From positions 1-11,833 of the forward strand of contig MAXM01000217.1 of the NCBI GenBank assembly GCA_001751015.1: a stretch of DNA of 11,833 nt, written 5' to 3'. Below, in pieces: positions 1 to 4,874 of the stretch. The notes under the pieces are model-generated. The model was not told where the DNA came from and ran no database searches. It saw nothing but the letters and a program-made list of their open reading frames with translations. The position numbers were made by a program, and so were the translations under genes. Position 1 is the stretch's first letter, and the number at the start of each line of letters is the position of its first letter. Source of the DNA: Desulfobacterales bacterium C00003106. Lineage in GTDB: Bacteria; Desulfobacterota; Desulfobacteria; Desulfobacterales; C00003106.

Positions 1-62
1 GGAATAAATAGGGCGGCAATCAGGGGGACGATTATGACCAAGGCAGCAAATTGTTCTGTCAT
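1..62 (-). CDS. MrpD-like antiporter subunit, N-terminal fragment
   Basis: An ATG at 62-60 on the minus strand opens a frame that runs off the left edge of the window. The visible 20 residues (MTEQFAALVIIVPLIAALFI) form one hydrophobic helix. They resemble the start of NuoL/M/N-type proton-conducting subunits (MrpD or MrpA-core class), which often begin with a PLxxA-type first transmembrane helix. The start lies 2 nt after the mrpC stop, so it is probably co-translated. MrpD follows MrpC in most Mrp operons, which is the main support for the name. The fragment is too short to tell MrpD from an MrpA-core or MbhH-like paralogue. Confidence 0.7.
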   Translation of the reverse strand, partial: MTEQFAALVIIVPLIAALFI

Positions 63-64
63 TT

Positions 65-475
65 TTATACTCCTGCCTCCCTTCTGATCTTCAGTATCTC
101 ATCTTCATTCAACGTCTTGTATCTTCTGAAGATCAAAATGAGGGCCGCAAGCGCAACACCTGTTGTAGCAATAGATACGACGATCGCCGTGAGCATCAGC
201 ACATGGGGCAGGGGATTTACATAACTGGCGACGTCTATGATTTCATGAATTCCATGCCCATGCGCTGCGTGAGCGTCCCCCATAAATATAGGCACTGTTG
301 CCCCCCCCTTTTTTGCGCCGATGGAAACGTAAAAAAGGATTACAGCAGACTGCATGATGTTCATTCCTATCAGCTTCTTGACCAGGTTTTTCTTGCCGAT
401 CATCGCATATAGCCCGATCCCGACCAAAATCACATAGGTCCAGAAGTTGAATTTACTGACAACGTACTCAAGCAT
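65..475 (-). CDS. mrpC: Na+/H+ antiporter subunit C (MrpC, NuoK-like)
   Basis: This 136-residue membrane protein matches MrpC/MnhC, the NuoK-like subunit of Mrp cation/proton antiporters and Mbh complexes. Three transmembrane segments are visible at about residues 13-30, 36-55 and 88-116. The family hallmark PLPxxLxLTAIVV appears as PLPHVLMLTAIVV before helix 3, where PLPQALVLTAIVI is usual. The loop between helices 2 and 3 is longer than normal and histidine-rich (DAHAAHGHGIHE, about residues 67-78). The extra loop accounts for a length above the usual 110-125 residues. Its start is 1 nt beyond the preceding stop and its stop is 2 nt before the MrpD-like start, which indicates tight translational coupling. 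The assignment is confident; the role of the His loop is unknown. Confidence 0.93.
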   Translation of the reverse strand: MLEYVVSKFNFWTYVILVGIGLYAMIGKKNLVKKLIGMNIMQSAVILFYVSIGAKKGGATVPIFMGDAHAAHGHGIHEIIDVASYVNPLPHVLMLTAIVVSIATTGVALAALILIFRRYKTLNEDEILKIRREAGV

Positions 476-476
476 A

Positions 477-761
477 TCAGTCTCCCTTTCCCTTGCGCTT
501 CTTTCGCAATATCAAGACACACCCGATTCCTGCCGTAAAAATTACTGCGGTCTCACCCATGGTGTCATATCCTCTGTAATCCGCAAGCACGGCGGTAACA
601 ATATTAGGTGTTGCTGTCTTCTCCAGAGCATCCTGAATATATTCCGGTGAAACATGGGTGCTTGCCGGAGAATCAGGATCACCCCAATCAGGCAGTCCTT
701 CAATACTGTATATTAGGAGTCCTCCTGTCATAAGGACTGCGATCAATGCAATAGCCTTCAA
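477..761 (-). CDS. MbhE-like subunit (MrpA C-terminal-type domain)
   Basis: This 94-residue protein has two transmembrane segments (about 2-19 and 70-86) flanking a loop. The loop carries the characteristic block HVSPEYIQDALEKT, then PNIVTAVLADYRGYDTMGET. That block identifies the MbhE domain, which is fused at the MrpA C-terminus in large Mrp systems. It is a free-standing subunit in Mbh hydrogenases and in split-type Mrp operons, as here. Its start overlaps the upstream MbhD-like stop by 4 nt (ATGA). The C-terminus is strongly basic (RKKRKGKGD). Within Mrp/Mbh complexes this domain helps couple the antiporter modules; that function is taken from the family. Confidence 0.88.
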   Translation of the reverse strand: MKAIALIAVLMTGGLLIYSIEGLPDWGDPDSPASTHVSPEYIQDALEKTATPNIVTAVLADYRGYDTMGETAVIFTAGIGCVLILRKKRKGKGD

Positions 762-1003
762 TCTTTTGACCTCCTTTTGGTTCTATTCACAGCCGCAATA
801 AACAAGACTGTTCCCACTCCGGCGCCCACGGACGCTTCGGTAAAAGCAACATCCACGGCCCCCATGTTGGTCCAGAGAAGACACATAAAGAAGCTGTATG
901 CGCCCAAGATAATGACTGCCGCCAAGAGATCTTTTACATTAATAGCGGCGATCGCACAGATGATAACAAAAAGACAGATTATCAGATCGAGTTGCCAGAT
1001 CAT
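758..1003 (-). CDS. MbhD-like subunit (DUF4040-type)
   Basis: I chose the ATG at 1003, giving 81 residues, rather than the upstream in-frame ATG at 1039. The 1003 ATG overlaps the mrpG stop as ATGA and has a clear GGGAGG ribosome-binding site about 7 nt upstream. The protein has three hydrophobic segments. It contains the family block in which helix 2 (LAAVIILGAYSFFMCLLW) is followed by GAVDVAFTEASVGAGVGTVLFIAAVNRTKR, typical of the MbhD/DUF4040 domain. That domain is the NuoJ-like part of MrpA and a separate small subunit in Mbh-type systems. It is flanked by MrpG and the MbhE-like subunit, the standard order for split-type Mrp. Confidence 0.9.
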   Translation of the reverse strand: MIWQLDLIICLFVIICAIAAINVKDLLAAVIILGAYSFFMCLLWTNMGAVDVAFTEASVGAGVGTVLFIAAVNRTKRRSKD

Positions 1004-1323
1004 TTTGTTCCCTCCCTGGTCCACGGTTTTACACCGCACCGAAAAGCCGCCCTGGCAATGGCGTGGGTCGCCGTAGGATTGGCCAAGAACATAAATACGG
1101 CAATAAGCAATATTTTCAGGCTGTCAAGAATGGCTCCATGATGTGCAAAATGGTATATGGAAAGTCCGGTCAGCGATATGAGCACCGCGAGGGTATCCCC
1201 TTTTCCGGTGGCATGCATCCTGGAATAGAAGTCCGGGAAACGCAACAGACCGATGGTCCCTGTGGTGAAAAAGAAACAGCCGATTACAATCATTCCAATA
1301 GATATCGCCTTTACAATTTCCAT
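1000..1323 (-). CDS. mrpG: Na+/H+ antiporter subunit G (MrpG)
   Basis: This 107-residue protein matches MrpG/MnhG/PhaG in length and signature. Helix 1 (about 7-28) is followed by the near-invariant GLLRFPDFYSRMHATGKGDTL. There are two further helices, and the C-terminal block FLANPTATHAIARAA corresponds to the family LTxPxxAHxLxRAA. MrpG is a small membrane subunit needed for assembly and activity of the hetero-oligomeric antiporter. The start overlaps the mrpF stop by one base (TGATG) and the stop overlaps the next start by 4 nt, so translation is coupled on both sides. No key residue appears to be missing. Confidence 0.95.
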   Translation of the reverse strand: MEIVKAISIGMIVIGCFFFTTGTIGLLRFPDFYSRMHATGKGDTLAVLISLTGLSIYHFAHHGAILDSLKILLIAVFMFLANPTATHAIARAAFRCGVKPWTREGTK

Positions 1324-1589
1324 CAGATTTCACCTCTTCCTTCGAAATACTTTGCCGCTGCCAGGGTTCCAATGAAGTTGAGAATAGCGTACACTATACT
1401 GATATCCAGAAACATCTCTATCCTGTCGTAGATGAATCCCATCAGCACCAGAACAAGCAATGTCTTTGTGCCGATCGCGCCGACGCCTACAATGCGGTCT
1501 ATGATAGTAGGCCCGTATAGCACCCGATAGAGACAAAGAAGAACAAGTAAGCACATAAAAATGCTTACGCCCAAATAGAAATTTTCCAT
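1323..1589 (-). CDS. mrpF: Na+/H+ antiporter subunit F (MrpF)
   Basis: This 88-residue protein with three transmembrane helices matches MrpF/MnhF. The conserved GPTIIDRIVGVGAIGTKT follows helix 1, with the family aspartate in DR. The C-terminal helix ends DISIVYAILNFIGTLAAAKYFEGRG. MrpF is a small subunit of the Mrp complex and has been linked to sodium and solute efflux in the family. The ATG at 1589 has GGGAG about 7 nt upstream. It follows the regulator gene by 86 nt, the longest gap inside this operon apart from the one after usp. That gap could hold an internal promoter. The assignment is confident. Confidence 0.94.
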   Translation of the reverse strand: MENFYLGVSIFMCLLVLLCLYRVLYGPTIIDRIVGVGAIGTKTLLVLVLMGFIYDRIEMFLDISIVYAILNFIGTLAAAKYFEGRGEI

Positions 1590-1652
1590 CTCGCCACTCC
1601 CGATTTTCCGTCAGTTATATCCATAGTTGCCGACCATATTATGACAACCTCA

Positions 1653-1670
1653 GGCAAGAGCCTGCCCCAA
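1653..1670 (-). promoter_or_regulatory. weak sigma-54-like promoter candidate before mrpF
   Basis: Read on the minus strand, TTGGGGCAGGCTCTTGCC contains the GG-N10-GC core (GG at 1667-1666, GC at 1655-1654) with TTGC at the -12 element. The -24 element matches the consensus poorly beyond GG. The predicted start near 1642 lies about 53 nt upstream of the mrpF ATG. The same bases form a 5-bp hairpin (CAGGC/GCCTG, 1651-1664), so this could equally be a processing or attenuation structure. Low confidence. Confidence 0.22.
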
Positions 1671-1675
1671 GGGCG

Positions 1676-2635
1676 CTAACTCGACTTTGTCGTCAGTTTA
1701 TATTTCTTAAACTTTGCGTACAAAGTGCTGCGGCTCACATTGAGTCTTTTTGCAAGCTGCAATTTGTTCCAGTTACATTCCTGCAACGTTTTCATGAGAA
1801 ACCGCTTTTCATTTTCCTCAAATGAGGTTACCCCTTCATCCTGTTCAGTCAAAACCTCATTTAGAATGCGGGACGGCAGGGAATCACGCTCAACCACTTC
1901 ACCCTTTGTCAACAGGTACGCATGCTGGATCGTATTTTCCAACTCCTTGACATTGCCCGGCCAGGAATAATCCATCAACAACTGCATAGTGTCGGATGTT
2001 GTCCTTTTGACATTCTTATTTATCTCCATATTCAGTCTTTCCATGAAGTAATCGACAAGAAGGGGAATGTCATCTTTCCTTTGTCTGAGGGAAGGCAGAT
2101 GTATATTGATCACATTCAGCATGTAAAAGAGTTCCTCGTTAAAGGTGCCTCTTTCCACCTCTCTTCCGAGGTCGGTATTGACAGCGGCAATGATCCTTAC
2201 ATCCGTTTTTACGGATTCCGATCCTCCAACCCTCTTGCACTCCCGATCTTGCAGGAATTTGTGAAGTCTGATCTGGGTCATTGGGGATATCTTGTCAATC
2301 TCGGTCAGGACCACTGTTCCGCCATCAGTTTCTTCCAGGCATCCTTTCTTCTGACATAGCGCCCCTTCAAAGGCTCCGACCTCGTGACCAAAAAGGCCGC
2401 TTTCCACTAAAAACTGGGGATAGGCCGAACAGTTATACACATCGAACGGTCTGTTTTTTCTGTGGCTGTTCAAGTGAATAGATCTGGCCACCAATGCCTT
2501 CTCAGTCCCTTCCTCCCCCTGGATCAGCACAGTCGCATCAGTGGGAGCAAGATTTAGTATCATGTCATAGACCTGCCGCATTTTGGCAGACCGCTTGTTG
2601 ATGTCCTGAATCTTCAAGGTCTCTTTATCCTTCAA
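1676..2635 (-). CDS. NtrC/Fis-family AAA+ regulator with degenerate ATPase site
   Basis: This 319-residue protein has the layout of a sigma-54 enhancer-binding protein without an N-terminal sensor domain. It consists of an AAA+ domain (about 15-245) and a Fis-type helix-turn-helix (about 274-313, including LAKRLNVSRSTLYAKFKKY). The fold signatures VGGxxxVKTDVRIIAA, LPSLRQRKDDIPLL and SWPGNV are kept. Catalytic positions are not. Walker A reads GEEGTEKA (40-47) where GESGTGKE is usual. GAFTGA reads GAFEGA (87-92). Walker B reads VVLTEI (108-113), with Thr111 in place of Asp. The arginine-finger positions are Asn166 and Met172, and sensor II is Lys230. I infer an ATPase-dead DNA-binding regulator, perhaps acting on sigma-70 promoters or by binding an active homologue. 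The start is TTG, overlapping the mrpB stop by 4 nt (TTGA) with AAGGGA upstream. The frame is intact, so it is not an obvious pseudogene. Confidence 0.88.
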   Translation of the reverse strand: MKDKETLKIQDINKRSAKMRQVYDMILNLAPTDATVLIQGEEGTEKALVARSIHLNSHRKNRPFDVYNCSAYPQFLVESGLFGHEVGAFEGALCQKKGCLEETDGGTVVLTEIDKISPMTQIRLHKFLQDRECKRVGGSESVKTDVRIIAAVNTDLGREVERGTFNEELFYMLNVINIHLPSLRQRKDDIPLLVDYFMERLNMEINKNVKRTTSDTMQLLMDYSWPGNVKELENTIQHAYLLTKGEVVERDSLPSRILNEVLTEQDEGVTSFEENEKRFLMKTLQECNWNKLQLAKRLNVSRSTLYAKFKKYKLTTKSS

Positions 2636-3114
2636 TCATTATCCCTTGATGTTTTTTCAAGGGCGTCCACCGAAGGGAGTCCGCCTGTGGCGACATCTAA
2701 GAATATCGAAACCATAACGGCCATAACGGCCATTCCCACACCAACCTCAACCCCGAGGATACCGAGGGACCGTGCCTGTGCGATTCCCACACCAAGAAGC
2801 GGGCTCAGTTTTGCATAATCCAAGAAGTTCCCCCCAAGTATCAGACACAACACGCCTATCCCTGCATAGATAAAGACTCCGCCACTGCACATGATGACAT
2901 TCAGTTTCTCGTTCATCCTGCGCAATGTATTATCCAGTCCATAGGTAATAACCAATAATATAAGGCTTGCTGCGAGGATTACTCCTCCCTGGAACCCTCC
3001 GCCGGGGCTGTAATGGCCATGTGCAATAACATATAATGCGTAAATCTGCATAAAGGGTATCAATAGTCTGGAGAGTGTTTTTACGATAACGTCGTCTGAT
3101 TGTTTGGTCATCAT
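2632..3114 (-). CDS. mrpB: Na+/H+ antiporter subunit B (MrpB, MnhB domain)
   Basis: This 160-residue protein carries the MnhB domain. Helix 1 contains LLIPFMQIYALYVIAHGHYSPGGGFQGGVI, a close match to the family GHxxPGGGFxGG signature. Two further hydrophobic segments follow, then a glycine-rich helix ending LDVATGGLPSVDALE. MrpB is an integral subunit of Mrp antiporters. Two adjacent ATG codons open the frame; I take the first (3114), with GAGAGG about 9 nt upstream inside the mrpE tail. It lies 13 nt after mrpE, and its stop overlaps the regulator start. Its position directly after mrpE and before the regulator departs from the usual placement beside mrpC. Confidence 0.93.
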   Translation of the reverse strand: MMTKQSDDVIVKTLSRLLIPFMQIYALYVIAHGHYSPGGGFQGGVILAASLILLVITYGLDNTLRRMNEKLNVIMCSGGVFIYAGIGVLCLILGGNFLDYAKLSPLLGVGIAQARSLGILGVEVGVGMAVMAVMVSIFLDVATGGLPSVDALEKTSRDND

Positions 3115-3127
3115 GGTGTATGCCTCT

Positions 3128-3841
3128 CTACTTTAAAGCTCCGAATATAGGAGCGACATCGAGAACATCCTGTACGTACACATGGTCGGCTTCCATGAAT
3201 ATATGCGCAATCCTGTCTTCCATCTCGCCTGTCATAAGGTCTTCGGCGACCTTTTTGCTTATTGCATGCACGTAGTACACCCCGTCTTTAATATCTATGG
3301 TGATTGTTCCCGGAGTAAGGGTGATTGAATTTGCAAGCGCAACCAGAGAGATGTCGCTTTCCAATTTTGTCTTAAACTTTATTATCTTTGGTTCTATCAG
3401 CCTCCTGGGCCCTAAGGCCAAACGCGCAACATGCAGATTGGACAGGGCTATCTGATAGAAAAGCCATGGGATATAAAGAATAAATCTCTTCACGATTACC
3501 CACATATCACCTTGCCTCGGATTGGCAAAAAGGAGATCATAAGACGCATGCGATACCAAACCGCAACAGATCAATCCGAGACTGATGTGAAAGAAATCAT
3601 AATGCCCGGACAAGAAGAGCCAGAAAGCAAACATAATAAGGAAGGTCGCCACAAACCTGATCGCTTCGACCTTTGTCTGCCTGGCGCCCTTGAACATTGC
3701 CTGGACCTTTTTCTGCCGGAGGGACTGAGTCTCTGCCGTAAGTCGTGCAGCAGCATCCAGTATCTCTGTCGATCTCTTTCTTGCTTCCTCCAGTATCCTG
3801 AAGGCCTGATCCGTAGCATGTACCAGTACAGTTACTTCCAT
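3128..3841 (-). CDS. mrpE: Na+/H+ antiporter subunit E (MrpE) with N-terminal extension
   Basis: Residues from about 60 onward are MrpE/MnhE. Two helices span about 62-95, and YIPWLFYQIALSNLHVARLAL follows a third. The family block KFKTKLESDISLVALANSITLTPGTITIDI is present, then YYVHAI and a C-terminal helix. MrpE is the non-conserved-function but required membrane subunit of Mrp antiporters. The usual length is about 160-170 residues; this one is 237. The extra N-terminal 55-60 residues are charged, Arg/Glu/Gln-rich and helical, with no signal peptide, and could form a coiled coil. The ATG at 3841 has AGAGGAA upstream. An alternative ATG at 3697 (residue 49) with AAGG about 8 nt upstream would give a nearly standard protein, so the true start is open. 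Confidence 0.88.
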   Translation of the reverse strand: MEVTVLVHATDQAFRILEEARKRSTEILDAAARLTAETQSLRQKKVQAMFKGARQTKVEAIRFVATFLIMFAFWLFLSGHYDFFHISLGLICCGLVSHASYDLLFANPRQGDMWVIVKRFILYIPWLFYQIALSNLHVARLALGPRRLIEPKIIKFKTKLESDISLVALANSITLTPGTITIDIKDGVYYVHAISKKVAEDLMTGEMEDRIAHIFMEADHVYVQDVLDVAPIFGALK

Positions 3842-3887
3842 CCTGTTCCTCTTCTTTTCTTTGTTTTCACTTCAGACTTTGTGAGGC

Positions 3888-3927
3888 AGTCGAGCAGTTG
3901 ACCAGTCCACTACTCAACCATTCAACC
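3888..3927 (-). repeat. degenerate octamer tandem repeat (consensus GGTTGACT)
   Basis: Read on the minus strand, five consecutive 8-base units occur: GGTTGAAT, GGTTGAGT, AGTGGACT, GGTCAACT, GCTCGACT. A sixth more diverged unit may follow at 3887-3880. The period is exact and every unit ends in T or CT. The array sits in the 92-nt gap between the usp stop and mrpE. No open frame or promoter is evident in it. Its role is unknown; slippage-derived spacer DNA or a protein-binding array are both possible. Confidence 0.6.
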
Positions 3928-3933
3928 ACATCT

Positions 3934-4479
3934 CTAAGGAACTATTAATGTAGGCAAAGACGCTCTACTTGCCACACGACATGACGGCCTTCCACGAAAA
4001 ATATCTCTAAACCTTTGATTGTGCGTCAGCCCCATGACTATCGCTGTAGAATCGTATTCTTCCGCAGCCAAGATGATTTCACTCGCGGTTTCACCCGCGT
4101 ACAGGTGATATTCGGCTTCAATATCCTCGTCCAAACATCTGGCGCGCGTCTCAATAAGCCTCTTTTTGAGCTCCCGTATGGCCCGCACGGTCAACTTATC
4201 ATATATGACATTTACGATATCCAACTCTTTGACCAATTTTTTGAATCCGAGTATATATTCCAAAGCCCTGAGGGATGTCGGAGACCAGTCAGTCGTAAAC
4301 AGGATACGCTCGAATACCCCCTTTGCGACAAAATCCAAGTCCTTCTGGCCTTTGTTAACGACCAGGATAGGTCCGCCTGCGCTCGCAAGGTTCCCGACAG
4401 ACAATTTTCCTTCTCTTTCCAACACTCTGAAGGAGGGGATATCCATATTTCCGCTATAATCCGTATCTTTTCCGTCCAT
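3934..4479 (-). CDS. Universal stress protein, 1.25-domain form with altered ATP loop
   Basis: The 181 residues contain one Usp domain from about residue 56 (ERILFTTDWSPTSLRALEYI) to the C-terminal ASLPTLIVP. The first 50 residues look like the tail of a preceding Usp domain (ASAGGPILVVNKG resembles the usual final strand PVLVV). This suggests a tandem-domain Usp that has lost most of its first domain. The ATP-binding signature G-2x-G-9x-G-S/T keeps its spacing but reads G-LT-H-(9)-G-R, so the second glycine and the Ser/Thr are lost. ATP binding is therefore doubtful. It is the first gene of the minus-strand operon, about 50 nt downstream of a predicted sigma-54 start, and may tie antiporter expression to stress signalling. 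The ATG at 4479 is preceded by AAAGG and GAGG. Family assignment is solid; the exact role is not. Confidence 0.88.
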   Translation of the reverse strand: MDGKDTDYSGNMDIPSFRVLEREGKLSVGNLASAGGPILVVNKGQKDLDFVAKGVFERILFTTDWSPTSLRALEYILGFKKLVKELDIVNVIYDKLTVRAIRELKKRLIETRARCLDEDIEAEYHLYAGETASEIILAAEEYDSTAIVMGLTHNQRFRDIFRGRPSCRVASRASLPTLIVP

Positions 4480-4538
4480 TACCTCAACCTTTTTGTTATG
4501 AGACCGAAACTAATCGTGACCACAGTGAAAAAATGCTT

Positions 4539-4556
4539 AAGCAATAACTATGCCGT
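4539..4556 (-). promoter_or_regulatory. sigma-54 promoter for usp-mrp operon
   Basis: On the minus strand CGGCATAGTTATTGCT matches the consensus TGGCAC-N5-TTGCW. GG lies at 4554-4553, there are exactly 10 bases, then GC at 4542-4541 within TTGCT. The predicted transcription start is near 4529, leaving a leader of about 50 nt before the usp ATG at 4479. The same sequence recurs at 10928-10944. The prediction is by eye; the spacing, the -12 match and the position relative to the gene all fit. Confidence 0.65.
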
Positions 4557-4582
4557 TTTTGAGTAAAGCATATATCTATTTG
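4539..4582 (-). repeat. shared upstream element, copy A
   Basis: This 44-bp segment aligns without gaps to 10928-10971, with 33 of 44 positions identical. On the minus strand the conserved blocks in order are CAAATAGATAT (about -53 to -43 from the predicted start), CTTTA, AAAA, GGCAT and TATTGCTT. The last two include the sigma-54 -24 and -12 elements. The block upstream of the promoter is as well conserved as the promoter itself, which suggests a second protein-binding site or a recent duplication. Confidence 0.65.
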
Positions 4583-4665
4583 TTTTGTTAACGTATTTTC
4601 GATATTCAATCTCCTCTGTAATCATAGTTTAAGAGTGAAGTGTATGATTTTAGTACACACGGCAC

Positions 4666-4694
4666 TTGATTTACAAGAAAAGCGCTCATATCAT
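4666..4694 (+). promoter_or_regulatory. sigma-70-like promoter candidate for rnf (distal)
   Basis: TTGATT at 4666-4671 and TATCAT at 4689-4694 are separated by 17 nt. They match the -35 and -10 consensus at 4/6 and 5/6 positions. Transcription would start near 4701, about 170 nt upstream of rnfC. It is one of two candidates in the same direction. Confidence 0.4.
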
Positions 4695-4779
4695 TACATC
4701 ATTTATTGTATCATTTTTGGACAGTCGTTTGTGCAAAAACAATACAGTGATCTCTTTGGGCTGCTTTCCCTTTTTTCAC

Positions 4780-4806
4780 TTGACAAAAAACAGAGTTCGT
4801 TATAAC
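4780..4806 (+). promoter_or_regulatory. sigma-70-like promoter candidate for rnf (proximal)
   Basis: A perfect -35 hexamer TTGACA (4780-4785) is followed after 15 nt by TATAAC (4801-4806). The spacing is shorter than the preferred 17 nt. The predicted start near 4813 leaves a leader of about 60 nt before rnfC. No GG-N10-GC sigma-54 site points toward rnfC in this region. Confidence 0.45.
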
Positions 4807-4874
4807 AGAATGACCTGCAATACAATATTTTTTCCAATAACCTAACAGACTGACTTGAAAGAGAGAGAACGCGT

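Larger units (their letters stand above)
4480..4874. other. divergent intergenic region, usp-mrp / rnf
   Basis: This 395-nt gene-free stretch separates the two divergent operons. It holds a sigma-54 promoter firing left (4539-4556), the rest of the element shared with the antiporter upstream region, and two sigma-70-like promoters firing right toward rnfC. A short dyad GTGTA/TACAC lies at 4640-4658. A perfect palindrome TGCTTAAGCA at 4534-4543 overlaps the sigma-54 -12 element. I see no convincing ORF or RNA gene. Confidence 0.7.

Noticed and set aside
4015..4566. 183-codon plus-strand ORF across the usp gene and its promoter
   Set aside because: It is antisense to a clear Usp gene, shows no domain, and runs through the sigma-54 promoter element.
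4583..4874. Sigma-54 promoter directing rnfC
   Set aside because: I checked each GG on the plus strand; none is followed by GC after exactly 10 bases. TGGACAGTCGTTTGTGCA has the wrong spacing (12).
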